Origin: Ignavibacteria bacterium UBA6688
GTDB taxonomy: Bacteria; Bacteroidota; Ignavibacteria; UBA10030
Direction: 5' to 3'
Assembly: GCA_002454845.1 (NCBI GenBank)
Contig: DKJQ01000233.1
Coordinates: 1 to 18,690 of the forward strand
DNA: 18,690 nt
Part shown: positions 6,654 through 15,425 of the stretch, piece after piece
Layout of the letters: each line of letters starts with the position of its first letter
How positions within the stretch are numbered: position 1 is the first letter of the stretch
Made by a program: the position numbers and the translations under genes
The notes under the pieces: generated by a model
The model's database searches: none
The model's input: only the letters and a program-made list of their open reading frames with translations
What the model was told of the DNA's origin: nothing

Positions 6654-9137
6654 CTACTGCCCGGGAATAATCAAGGTATCCCCCGGGCGAATATTCTCCG
6701 CAACGTCATTCTGCCGCTTCAGTTCCTGGACAGACACGCCGAATTTTTGCGCAATATCCCACAACGTATCTCCCCGCCTGACGTTATACTCCCGCAAGTT
6801 CTGCGAAGTGGCGCTCATTTGATCCGGTATCTTCAGTTTCTGATCGACGCGGATGAGCGAGGAGCTGAGATTATTGTATTCCTTTAAGATCCTGGCCGAA
6901 AGACCGTAGACCCGGGCGATCGTTGAGAGCGTTTCGCCTCTCTTCACGCTGTGAATCCTGTTACCACGCGAAGCATCGTGGCCATTGGTCCCGCCCGGTG
7001 CTTCTGCACGATCCGGCATGGAGGAAGAAATGACCCGGGCGCGTTCTTCCGGTTCCCCGTAGATCTCAAGATTCTGCCCAACGGTAATCCTGCTGCCCCG
7101 CAATCCGTTCCAACTCTTCAGGTCGTTCACACTCACACCATAGTCCCGTGCAATGATTTCCAGAGCATCACCGGAACGAACGATATGCCGGACCCATCCT
7201 TGCGAGCGTTGCCGGGTATCGTTTGAGCGTGAGGTCGATACAACCGTGGCCTCCTCCACCTCTCCCTTTTTCAACCCTTGCTTCTCCCGGAGCGACATCG
7301 CATCAACACGGCTCAAGAGGGCAGCTTTATCGGGACTGACCCACACCTTCAGTTGCTGGCCGGTTCGGATAAAGCTCCCATAAGCAATATTATTCCAATT
7401 CCGGATGTCGCTCGTGCGTACTCCGTACCATTCTGCGATATGCCCGATCGTATCTCCCCGCTTCACACTGTACACAAGCCGATTTTTCCCGGCTGGGGTC
7501 TTCAAGGGGGCCTTGCTTGTGGTTCGGGGAGTGCTTGTTCTGGCAGCGAGAGCGGCACTGACGCCTTTCCCAAAGCGGACTGTCTTTTGATCCCGCTCGT
7601 AGTTGAATGGCACCTTGTTGCCCGAGAGCGCGCCGGAGGGGAGCGGAATGGTAAGCGAAGCACCGATCGCCAAAGCTCGTTCATTCCTGATTTTATTGAC
7701 TTCCCGAAGCAGGCCGGTGTTCAGCCCGTAACGCCGCGCAATCGTTGATAGGGTTTCCCCTTTTTTCACTTTATGAATTGCCCAGTCACGTTTTTGTTCG
7801 TCCGGGATGCCGGCATACTTCTGTTCGAAAATCTCCTTTTTTCCCGACGGAATGCGCAGGCGGTAGCCCGTGATCCCCGGAGGAGTGCACCATTGGAGCA
7901 ATTCAGGATTGAGATCTTTGAGGCTTTGCAGGTCTGTTTCCGCGCACGTAGCGAGAATCTTCAGATCGATGCAATCGTCGATCTCGACAACATCGTAGTT
8001 CAGCGCTTCAGCAACATCGGCCACATGAAAGCCATACACCTGTGGCTCCACGGCCATTCGCACAACGGCAATGTATTGAGGAACATAGTTCCGGGTCTCC
8101 CTTGGGAGGTGGGGCCGAATCTTCCAGTAATCAGTCGATCCGGCTTTGCGTATCGCACGGTACACCCGTCCGGCCCCGGAATTGTAGGCAGCCAGTACAA
8201 GATGCCAGTCTCCAAGCTCCTGGTAGAGGTCTTTCATGTGTCGGGCCGCCGCGCGGGTCGATTTTTCAAAATCGCGCCGTTCATCGTACCACCAGTTTGA
8301 ACGGAGACCGTACAGCGCCCCGGTCCCCTTCATAAACTGCCAGAGCCCAACCGCCTTTGCCCAGGAGCGGGCGTCCGGCCGCAGGCCGCTCTCCGGCATC
8401 GACAGATACACGAGCTCTCCGGGAATCCCTTCTTCCCTGAAGATTCGTCGCATCATCGGAAAATATCTTCCTTCAAGATGAAGCCATCGCTCGAAATGCT
8501 CGCGCCCTTTGTTCATGAAGAAACTGATAACCCGCTCCACGTATTCGTTATAGGGAAGAGCGACCTCCGAATCAACAATGTCGTACTTTGGGATTTCAAT
8601 TCTGGAAGGATCGCTAATCTCGATCTCGACGTTCAACTTTTCCCGCAGGGCAAAGATGGAGGCCTCCGGGCCGAGGTCATTGATGACGGCGATGTATTTT
8701 TCATAATCCTCAATCACACTCCGGCTGAGGTCGATAAAATCCTTGTTCGATTCCACATCCGGGAAATAACTCAATTCATTGAGGATCTCGATCGCCTGTT
8801 CGAACTCATGCTGGGATAAGGTGGAGTCCCGCGCCTCCTGGGCCCCGAGTGCCACCAGATAGTGCTGCCGGGCGATCTCGAGTTTTTGGGTGATCAGGAT
8901 GGATTCATCGACAAGGGAGTCGGGCAGACTTGTGGCAGGCTGCTCAGCCAAACCGGAAGTACTGCTTTGAGGAGAACTCAGAGGAGAAAAGGTCGAAAGG
9001 GTCGTGTCAGAAGTTGAGGGAGCAGAAGTGCGTGCGATCTCCCCCATGCGGGTAAAGATATCATCTGTTCGTGTTGATGGCCCTGAAGAACAGGCTGCAA
9101 CGGCAATACAGAGAATTCCCCCTAAGAGATACTTCAT
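6654..9137 (-). CDS. mltD: MltD-type lytic murein transglycosylase lipoprotein with five LysM repeats
   Basis: This enzyme cleaves peptidoglycan glycan strands from the periplasmic face. The chosen start (9137) gives a lipoprotein signal peptide, MKYLLGGILCIAVAAC, with lipobox VAAC at residues 13-16. A start farther upstream would run through the promoter at 9181-9209. After a Ser/Thr-rich linker and a helical region, the SLT domain lies at about 236-360. Its catalytic Glu is E249 in MPESGL, followed by AVGLWQFM and AAYNSGAGRV. Five LysM carbohydrate-binding repeats follow at about 453-497, 555-600, 649-693, 728-771 and 783-826, each with (R/K)xGDxL- or GETLSTIA-type openings. At 827 residues it is much longer than E. 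coli MltD, which has two LysM repeats. It is monocistronic: its own promoter lies upstream and a terminator downstream. Confidence 0.93.
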   Translation of the reverse strand: MKYLLGGILCIAVAACSSGPSTRTDDIFTRMGEIARTSAPSTSDTTLSTFSPLSSPQSSTSGLAEQPATSLPDSLVDESILITQKLEIARQHYLVALGAQEARDSTLSQHEFEQAIEILNELSYFPDVESNKDFIDLSRSVIEDYEKYIAVINDLGPEASIFALREKLNVEIEISDPSRIEIPKYDIVDSEVALPYNEYVERVISFFMNKGREHFERWLHLEGRYFPMMRRIFREEGIPGELVYLSMPESGLRPDARSWAKAVGLWQFMKGTGALYGLRSNWWYDERRDFEKSTRAAARHMKDLYQELGDWHLVLAAYNSGAGRVYRAIRKAGSTDYWKIRPHLPRETRNYVPQYIAVVRMAVEPQVYGFHVADVAEALNYDVVEIDDCIDLKILATCAETDLQSLKDLNPELLQWCTPPGITGYRLRIPSGKKEIFEQKYAGIPDEQKRDWAIHKVKKGETLSTIARRYGLNTGLLREVNKIRNERALAIGASLTIPLPSGALSGNKVPFNYERDQKTVRFGKGVSAALAARTSTPRTTSKAPLKTPAGKNRLVYSVKRGDTIGHIAEWYGVRTSDIRNWNNIAYGSFIRTGQQLKVWVSPDKAALLSRVDAMSLREKQGLKKGEVEEATVVSTSRSNDTRQRSQGWVRHIVRSGDALEIIARDYGVSVNDLKSWNGLRGSRITVGQNLEIYGEPEERARVISSSMPDRAEAPGGTNGHDASRGNRIHSVKRGETLSTIARVYGLSARILKEYNNLSSSLIRVDQKLKIPDQMSATSQNLREYNVRRGDTLWDIAQKFGVSVQELKRQNDVAENIRPGDTLIIPGQ

Positions 9138-9180
9138 CAACCCTCGGAATCGTAATGGATGGGACCCTATGAACTCTACC

Positions 9181-9209
9181 AAGATACGGTCTTCGGGGAA
9201 GAGAATCAA
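9181..9209 (-). promoter_or_regulatory. Promoter of the LysM transglycosylase gene
   Basis: Read on the minus strand, TTGATT (9209-9204) and TATCTT (9186-9181) are 17 bases apart, and the -10 ends 43 bases before the ATG at 9137. Both hexamers are near the sigma-70 consensus. This also argues against a start at 9209, which would lie inside the -35 box. Confidence 0.65.
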
Positions 9210-9265
9210 GGTGGAAGGAGCAAATAGGAGGGTTGGATGACCACCATCACATCCCGGGGCTACGG

Positions 9266-10813
9266 TTACAGGGGAAGGTTCCCATGTTTCTTCTTCGGGT
9301 TGGCGTCGACTTTGTTTCTCAGGAATCGGAGTGCGCGAACGAGCTTCGGGCGGGTCTCGGACGGCACAATCACTTCATCAATATAACCCCGTTCAGCAGC
9401 AACGTACGGATTCGCGAATTTCTCGCGGTACTCCGTCACTTTTTGATCCAGGGCCTTCTCCGGATCGGGCGAGCCCGCGATCTCTTTTTTGAAAATGACC
9501 TCCACGGCTCCTTTTGGTCCCATCACGGCGATCTCTGCTGAAGGCCATGCAACATTATAGTCGCCCCGGATATGCCTGGAGTTCATCACGTCGTACGCTC
9601 CACCGTACGCCTTGCGTGTAATGACGGTCAGCCGCGGCACGGTCGCTTCGCAAAACGCATAGAGCAGTTTGGCGCCATGCTTGATGATCCCTCCCCATTC
9701 CTGCTCCGTTCCGGGAAGGAAGCCTGGAACATCTTCGAAAACGACAAGAGGAATATTGAACGCATCGCAGAACCTCACAAACCGGGCTCCCTTGAGGGAA
9801 GAATCGATATCGAGCACTCCGGCCAGCACGGCAGGCTGATTTGCGACGATCCCGACTGGCATGCCTCCGAGCCGCGCGAATCCGACAAGGAGGTTCCCTG
9901 CGTAATGCCGGTGTACTTCAAAAAAATCCCCCTTGTCACACACACGCGTGAGAACATCCCTCATGTCGTACGGTTTGTTCGGGTTTTCCGGGACCAGCGA
10001 ATTCAGCGACTCGTCCTTCCGCTCCGGGTCATCCCCTCCATCAAGGAATGGCGGGTCGTCCATATTGTTCGAAGGGATATACCCCATCAACGTCCGGATC
10101 GCCATGAGACATTCCACTTCATTCTCCATCGCAAAGTGTGCGACCCCGCTTTTCGTTGCATGGGTCATCGCGCCCCCGAGGTCTTCAAAGCTCACCTCCT
10201 CATGGGTCACCGTCTTGACCACATTCGGACCCGTCACGAACATGTAGGAACTTCCTTTCACCATGAACACAAAGTCGGTAATCGCCGGCGAGTAGACCGC
10301 TCCTCCCGCACATGGACCGAGTATTGCGGAGAGCTGCGGTATAACTCCCGAGGCGAGTGTATTGCGCAGAAAAATATCCGCGTACCCGCCAAGGCTGACC
10401 ACCCCCTCCTGGATCCTCGCTCCCCCCGAATCATTCAGGCCGATGACCGGTATTCCCAGCTTGAGCGCAAGATCCATCATCCTGCAGATCTTTTCTGCGT
10501 GCGCCTCCGACAACGAGCCTCCGAATATCGTGAAATCCTGGCTGAACACTGCAACCGGACGTCCGTTGATCCGGCCGTGTCCCGTGACGACACCGTCCCC
10601 CAGGAACTTCTGTTTCTCCAACCCGAAATCATTCGAGCGGTGTTGGACAAACATGCCGATTTCTTCGAAACTCCCCTCATCGAGCAACACATCGATCCTC
10701 TCCCTGGCGGTCAGCTTCCCCTTCTTATGCTGTTCTTCCACGCGCTTTTCACCCCCCCCTTCGAGCGCCCGGGTTCTCATCTCGAGTAACTGTTGTATCC
10801 GATCGTCAGCCAT
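9266..10813 (-). CDS. Acyl-CoA carboxylase carboxyltransferase (PCC beta / methylmalonyl-CoA decarboxylase alpha family)
   Basis: Members transfer CO2 between carboxybiotin and an acyl-CoA in the cytoplasm, interconverting propionyl-CoA and methylmalonyl-CoA. The 515-residue length is typical. Visible family marks are GKLTARERIDVLLD near the N-terminus, NDSGGARIQEGV and GPCAGGAVYSPA in the first crotonase-like half (CoA and oxyanion-hole glycines), and in the second half FLPGTEQEWGGII and AYGGAYDVM. D408 in that last motif should align with the Asp reported to favour propionyl-CoA over acetyl-CoA in PccB. No biotin carboxylase, biotin carrier or decarboxylase membrane subunit is adjacent, so carboxylase and sodium-pump decarboxylase roles cannot be separated (pccB or mmdA). 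No strong Shine-Dalgarno precedes the ATG. A run of eight G lies in codons 19-21. Confidence 0.9.
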   Translation of the reverse strand: MADDRIQQLLEMRTRALEGGGEKRVEEQHKKGKLTARERIDVLLDEGSFEEIGMFVQHRSNDFGLEKQKFLGDGVVTGHGRINGRPVAVFSQDFTIFGGSLSEAHAEKICRMMDLALKLGIPVIGLNDSGGARIQEGVVSLGGYADIFLRNTLASGVIPQLSAILGPCAGGAVYSPAITDFVFMVKGSSYMFVTGPNVVKTVTHEEVSFEDLGGAMTHATKSGVAHFAMENEVECLMAIRTLMGYIPSNNMDDPPFLDGGDDPERKDESLNSLVPENPNKPYDMRDVLTRVCDKGDFFEVHRHYAGNLLVGFARLGGMPVGIVANQPAVLAGVLDIDSSLKGARFVRFCDAFNIPLVVFEDVPGFLPGTEQEWGGIIKHGAKLLYAFCEATVPRLTVITRKAYGGAYDVMNSRHIRGDYNVAWPSAEIAVMGPKGAVEVIFKKEIAGSPDPEKALDQKVTEYREKFANPYVAAERGYIDEVIVPSETRPKLVRALRFLRNKVDANPKKKHGNLPL

Positions 10814-10866
10814 ATGCGTGCTTTGCGATTACCTGTGAAATCTTTGTGGAGGTCAACGTGTTGGCA

Positions 10867-10895
10867 AATATAGGAAAGGATCGGGGGGGAATCAA
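10867..10895 (-). promoter_or_regulatory. Promoter of the carboxyltransferase gene
   Basis: On the minus strand, TTGATT (10895-10890), a 17-base spacer and TATATT (10872-10867) form a near-consensus promoter ending 53 bases before the ATG at 10813. The -10 also continues as TATATTTG, which fits the TAnnTTTG element of Bacteroidota. The spacer holds a run of seven C. The rest of this gap (10814-10866 and 10896-11038) shows no gene or RNA that I recognise. Confidence 0.65.
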
Positions 10896-11038
10896 CCATC
10901 CGCGACTTCTGGTGGGTCCCATTCTCCACTCCCCAGGTCCTGCTGAGAAAAGGCAGCGGCATGGTGAGTCCCGCCATGACGGTTCGTCTGAAATGAGGAC
11001 TCTCCCGAACTTCGGTTCACAGGGGGTGCACAAACGAC

Positions 11039-11068
11039 GAAGGCGACGGGGTACCTTCCGTCGCCTTC
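11039..11068 (-). terminator. Probable terminator of the efflux operon
   Basis: An 11-bp perfect stem (GAAGGCGACGG at 11039-11049 with CCGTCGCCTTC at 11058-11068) closes an 8-base loop, 20 bases after the RND gene's stop in the direction of transcription. The following T-tract on the minus strand is short and broken (GTCGTTTG), so termination may be partial. Confidence 0.65.
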
Positions 11069-11088
11069 AGGAAACTGCCCTGCACTCG

Positions 11089-14000
11089 TTACTTTGCTAT
11101 GATCTCTATCTGGTCGGGGACGACCTCGGCATCTTTCCGTACTGCTCCTGCGCGCGCCCGGCCGAATCGTGCGGCAAGTGCGTCCTTCGCTCCGTGGAAC
11201 ACAAGGTAGAGGTTCGGGATTACGAACAGCGAGATCAGCATCGCCCCGATCAATCCGCCGATGGTTGAGACCGCCAAGGGTTGAAGAATCTCCGATCCCT
11301 CGCCAATGCCGAGCGCAAGCGGAGACATTCCGACCACGGTGGTCAACGTTGTCATCAGGATCGGGCGAAGGCGGAGCGGACCGGCCTTCAGCGCCGCCGC
11401 CTCCTTCGACAAACCTTCCCTTCGGGAGATTTCGATGAACTCAACCAACACGATGGAGTTATTCACGACAATTCCTGCCAGGAGAATAATCCCGAGCATC
11501 ACCGTGGCCCCCACCGGGATACCGGTAATGAAAAGACTTAACACAACGCCTATGAGGGCGAGAGGAATCGTCGTCAGGATGACAAAAGGATTCAGGAGGG
11601 ATTCATACTGGACGCCCATTACCACGTAGACAAGGAAAATCGCAAGCAGGATAATGGTGAGGAGAACGCGGTTATTCTCCTTGATGGTCTCCTCCTGCCC
11701 ACCGTAGATAATGGAATACCCCTCCGGCAGCTCCAGTTGGTCAAGACGGCCATGGATGTCCGCCATCACCTCGCCGATCGTGCGGGTGGTCGAAGTCACT
11801 TCCCCCCGCACCTCGACAATGCGGTTCTGGTTTTCCCGGGAAATCGTAACGGGTCCAAGGCCTTCCCTCACCTGGGCAACGCTCCTCAGGATCGTCGGCG
11901 GACCTGCGTTGGGATACACAATGAGATTCTCGACATCCTTGAGACTCTTCACTTCGGAACGGTCGAGGAGGACGCGGATATCGTATTCCCGGTCTCCAAA
12001 CGTAAACTTCGAGGCAATCGTACCGTCGATGGCGGTCCTGACCGTTTCACCGATTTCGCGAATGGAAATCCCGAGTTCGGCCGCGCGTTCACGGTCCACC
12101 TGAATCCGCAACTCGGCTTTAGCCTCTTCAAGTGATTTTTCAACGTTGGAGATGCCATCAACCGTTCTGATGCGCGCCATGATGTCATTCGCCAGGACCA
12201 CCAGCATTTCCAGGTCGGGACCCTGAACCTTGACGCCTACATCGCTGCCGCTGGAGGAAATGCGAATGCCGCGAATCTGGGACTTCGAGACCATGATGCG
12301 CGCCTCGGGGATCTGTTCTTTTCCGATTCGCTTCCGGACTTCTTCAATCCAATCGTTGCTGGAGATCGTCCGTTCCTTGAGGGGGACGAGTTGGATGTCG
12401 AAGCCACCCCTGTTTGCGAATTCCGCAGTTCCCCTGCCGAAGATGTAGCCCCCGACAGTCGCGAAGACAGTCGATTTCGCGGGCATCTCGTCGACGATTT
12501 GCTTTATGCGTTGTGCAACGATATTTGTTTCATTCACGGAAGTGCTCGGCGGCATTTCAATGCGGATCGACATCCTCCCATCGTCCATATAGGGAAGAAA
12601 CTCAGAGCCCAATTGTTGGTACAACATGAGCGAGCCGACAAAAAGCAACACGACTCCCCCCACGGTCACCAGCTTATGACGAACCGTCCAGCCCAACCAT
12701 CCTTCATACGCTTCGGTCAGACGTCTCACTCCATTCTGCATCACAAGAAAATACCTGGGATACTTCTGTTTGTGGGACTCTTCGTACCGGAAGAGGAGTG
12801 CGGAGAGCATGGGGACGAGGGTCAGGGCCACGATCAACGAGCCGATAATGGCAAATGAAATCGTGAGAATAAGCTCTTTGAAGAACAGGGCCGCGAGACC
12901 GGAGATCAACAGGAACGGCAAAACGGATGCAAGGTTCGTGGTGGTGGAGGCAATCACGGCAGAGATCACCTCGTTGCTCCCGAAGTGCGCGGCTTCGACC
13001 GGATCGGGATGCTCGCGCTGATGGCGCGAAATGTTTTCCAACATCACGATTGAATTATCGAGAAGCATGCCGATGCCAAGAGCCAGTCCTCCCAAGGAAA
13101 TAATGTTGAGCGTGAGGTCACCCATGCCCATCATGACAAACGTTGCAAGGATGGCAATCGGCACAGAGGTCGCGATGATCAACGTGCGGCGCCAACTGCC
13201 AAGAAAGAACCCCACCACCGCCATCGCAAGCAGCCCTCCTATCATGGCTGAGTTCGTAACGCTGGAAATGGAGTTGTTGATATAGTACGACTGGTCATTC
13301 ACGATCCTCAGACTCACTCCGGGCGGAATGATACTGTTCTCGTGGAGAAACTCCATCTTCTTCTTCAGGCCGTCATTCACGTCCACCGTATTGGCATTGG
13401 GCTGCTTTTGGACGCTGACTTTGATGCTGGGGACGTCGTTCAAGTGGACGAAGATTCGTTGTTCCCGGTGACTATCTTCCACCCGGGCAATGTCGCCAAT
13501 TCGTACGCGCTGAACCCCCGCTGCCGTTCGAACATTGATCGGTACTTCCCGGATCTGATCTACCTCGGAAAATTTCCCCTGCGTCCGGCTCAGGTACTCC
13601 CGCCGCCCGGCGGTCACCCTCCCACCCGTTTGATCCAGGTTCGCATCGCGAATGGCATTCAGAATCTGCGAAACGGAGAGTCCGAAGCCCTGGAGGCGCT
13701 TCTGGTCGATGATCACCTGGATTTCCCGCTCAAGGCCTCCTGCAACATCGACGCTGGCAACTCCCGGTACGGTCATAAAATAGTTTGAAAGATCTTCCTG
13801 GGCCCAACGACGCAACTGTACGAGGTCCAGCGAGGATGCAGAAACCCCGAGCTCGAAGATAGGAGCCTGTGACGGGTCGGCTTTCCAGATGGTCGGCGGG
13901 TCGGCTTCCCTCGGCATGCCGGAGCGGGCCTGGTCCAGCTTGGTGCTGGCATCCCGCAAAGCCAGGTCGATATCCTTGCCGTAATCGAAACTGAGCGTCA

Positions 14001-14316
14001 CATTGGTACGTCCTTCCGAAGTGCTGGATTCGACCATCGTTACATCCTCTGTCGTGGCGAGTCGCGACTCCAGAAGGCGCGTGACGGTTTCCTCCATCAC
14101 CAGCGGATCCACTCCCCGGTTGGCGACATTGACCCGGATCTGGGGATAGATGATCTTAGGGAGCAGATCGACCTTCAGGTTCGAGAAAAAATATCCACCC
14201 AGGACCACAATAACGGAAACCAGCATGAGGGTTCCGATCGGGTGTTTAATCGACCAATCCGCCAGCGTACGGCTGTTCGCGAGGTCACGGTCGTGGTGAC
14301 CGGGCTTCTTCTCCAT
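11089..14316 (-). CDS. RND efflux pump, inner-membrane permease (AcrB/HAE-type family)
   Basis: This is the proton-driven inner-membrane pump of a tripartite efflux system. The 1075 residues show the duplicated RND layout: TM1 near residue 20 (PIGTLMLVSVIVVLGGYFF), a large periplasmic loop, TM2-6, a second TM near the middle, a second loop and TM8-12. In TM4 the motif is GMLLDNSIVMLEN (D420, N421), where AcrB has two Asp. In TM10 GIVVNNSIVLVEF has N952 where AcrB has Lys. Such DN/NN forms are, to my recollection, common in part of COG0841. The start at 14316 is chosen because AAAGGA lies 8 bases upstream; an ATG at 14355 lacks this support. It overlaps the adaptor gene by 32 bases. Substrate cannot be predicted. 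No outer-membrane channel gene follows. Confidence 0.92.
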   Translation of the reverse strand: MEKKPGHHDRDLANSRTLADWSIKHPIGTLMLVSVIVVLGGYFFSNLKVDLLPKIIYPQIRVNVANRGVDPLVMEETVTRLLESRLATTEDVTMVESSTSEGRTNVTLSFDYGKDIDLALRDASTKLDQARSGMPREADPPTIWKADPSQAPIFELGVSASSLDLVQLRRWAQEDLSNYFMTVPGVASVDVAGGLEREIQVIIDQKRLQGFGLSVSQILNAIRDANLDQTGGRVTAGRREYLSRTQGKFSEVDQIREVPINVRTAAGVQRVRIGDIARVEDSHREQRIFVHLNDVPSIKVSVQKQPNANTVDVNDGLKKKMEFLHENSIIPPGVSLRIVNDQSYYINNSISSVTNSAMIGGLLAMAVVGFFLGSWRRTLIIATSVPIAILATFVMMGMGDLTLNIISLGGLALGIGMLLDNSIVMLENISRHQREHPDPVEAAHFGSNEVISAVIASTTTNLASVLPFLLISGLAALFFKELILTISFAIIGSLIVALTLVPMLSALLFRYEESHKQKYPRYFLVMQNGVRRLTEAYEGWLGWTVRHKLVTVGGVVLLFVGSLMLYQQLGSEFLPYMDDGRMSIRIEMPPSTSVNETNIVAQRIKQIVDEMPAKSTVFATVGGYIFGRGTAEFANRGGFDIQLVPLKERTISSNDWIEEVRKRIGKEQIPEARIMVSKSQIRGIRISSSGSDVGVKVQGPDLEMLVVLANDIMARIRTVDGISNVEKSLEEAKAELRIQVDRERAAELGISIREIGETVRTAIDGTIASKFTFGDREYDIRVLLDRSEVKSLKDVENLIVYPNAGPPTILRSVAQVREGLGPVTISRENQNRIVEVRGEVTSTTRTIGEVMADIHGRLDQLELPEGYSIIYGGQEETIKENNRVLLTIILLAIFLVYVVMGVQYESLLNPFVILTTIPLALIGVVLSLFITGIPVGATVMLGIILLAGIVVNNSIVLVEFIEISRREGLSKEAAALKAGPLRLRPILMTTLTTVVGMSPLALGIGEGSEILQPLAVSTIGGLIGAMLISLFVIPNLYLVFHGAKDALAARFGRARAGAVRKDAEVVPDQIEIIAK

Positions 14317-15358
14317 ACGATCGTTCCTTTGTAATTTGAACTTGCATTCTGTCATTCAGGGCATTCTGTCCGACCACAACCACCTTGTCCCCGGCCTTCA
14401 CACCATCGAGGACTTCGATCCGTGCCGCCTCGCGAATCCCCAGCGTCAGCTCGCGACGCTCGACGACTGAATCAACAACGACGTACGCGGTTGCTACGCC
14501 AATGGAGGAGGTCATAACCGCATCGTTGCTTAGCACCACGGCGCTATCCTTCGCCGAGGTCGTCAACTCTGCCCTGCCGAACATGCCGGGCATGAGGCGG
14601 TCGTCTCTCTCCGTAAACATCACCTCCACCTTGACCAATCTGCTGACAGGATCGCTGGCGGGGAATACTCTCCTCACTTTTCCCGCAAATTTCACCAGCG
14701 GATATGCATCGACGGTAATCTTCACCGGATCGTTGACGCGTACTCTCGGAATCTGAAGTTCAGAAACGGGAACTTCCATGACCAGTGTGACGGGATCGCT
14801 GATGGTCAGAAGAAGCTGACGGGGAACAGCGATATCACCCTCCCGCGCTCCCCGAAAGGTGACAACCCCGGAGATGGGAGAGGCGATGGTCGTATACTTG
14901 AGAAGGGCTTTCTGGTACTCGGATCGTGCCTGTGCCACGTTGTACCGCGTGCGCGCCTGATCGAATTCCTGCTCGGAAACCAGCTTGCTCTCATAGAGCC
15001 GCTTGGCTCGTTCGAAGTTCGCGCGCGCATCATCCGTTGTCGCCTCTGCTTCCTTCGTCTGCGCCGCCAAGACCGTAGCGTCCAGCCTCACAACAACTTC
15101 TCCCGCCTTCACCCGACTCCCTTCTTCCACATCAAGCAGCACAATCTTGCCTTCTGTCTGGGCAATGATCTGAACCTCGTTCTTTGCCGTGATGGTCCCG
15201 GTCGCGCTGATGGTTTCAACAATCCGTGCCCGTCTGGCTGTCTCCACTTCGACCAGAACCACCGGCCGCCGTTGCTGTTGCTGTCCGGATGAGGGGGTGT
15301 TTCCGCATTGCCAAGATAACAACGCTGTACCAAGGAGAAGGATATCCGATAGTTTCAT
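14285..15358 (-). CDS. RND periplasmic adaptor (membrane fusion) lipoprotein
   Basis: AcrA/MdtA-like adaptor expected to link the RND pump to an outer-membrane channel. The start at 15358 gives a lipoprotein signal, MKLSDILLLGTALLSWQC, with a plausible lipobox LSWQC. A GTG at 15403 would add 15 residues before it and hide the signal. Neither start has a clear Shine-Dalgarno. The 357-residue protein has the usual order: a beta-barrel/lipoyl half (ISATGTITAKNEVQIIAQTEGKI is the typical opening), a helical hairpin with a coiled-coil look (about residues 90-150), the second lipoyl half (SPISGVVTFRGAREGDIA), then barrel and membrane-proximal domains. Its 3' end overlaps the RND start by 32 bases, the normal adaptor-pump arrangement. 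It follows the ABC permease gene on the same transcript. Confidence 0.9.
   Translation of the reverse strand: MKLSDILLLGTALLSWQCGNTPSSGQQQQRRPVVLVEVETARRARIVETISATGTITAKNEVQIIAQTEGKIVLLDVEEGSRVKAGEVVVRLDATVLAAQTKEAEATTDDARANFERAKRLYESKLVSEQEFDQARTRYNVAQARSEYQKALLKYTTIASPISGVVTFRGAREGDIAVPRQLLLTISDPVTLVMEVPVSELQIPRVRVNDPVKITVDAYPLVKFAGKVRRVFPASDPVSRLVKVEVMFTERDDRLMPGMFGRAELTTSAKDSAVVLSNDAVMTSSIGVATAYVVVDSVVERRELTLGIREAARIEVLDGVKAGDKVVVVGQNALNDRMQVQITKERSYGEEARSPRP
14325..14330 (-). promoter_or_regulatory. Ribosome binding site that fixes the RND pump start
   Basis: AAAGGA (minus strand, 14330-14325) lies 8 bases before the ATG at 14316, inside the end of the adaptor gene. It favours this start over the in-frame ATG at 14355 and predicts a 32-base gene overlap. 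Confidence 0.75.
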
Positions 15359-15425
15359 AGAAGCCAGGGTTATGCTACATGTTCGGGAATAGTGGATCTG
15401 CACCCATCATGGACACGCTCCTGCT

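Noticed and set aside
9572..10789. Long open frame (about 405 codons) on the + strand opposite the carboxyltransferase gene
   Set aside because: It is antisense to a gene with clear family motifs, its translation is Arg/His-rich with no domain sense, and no ribosome binding site precedes it. High-GC codon use on the other strand explains it.
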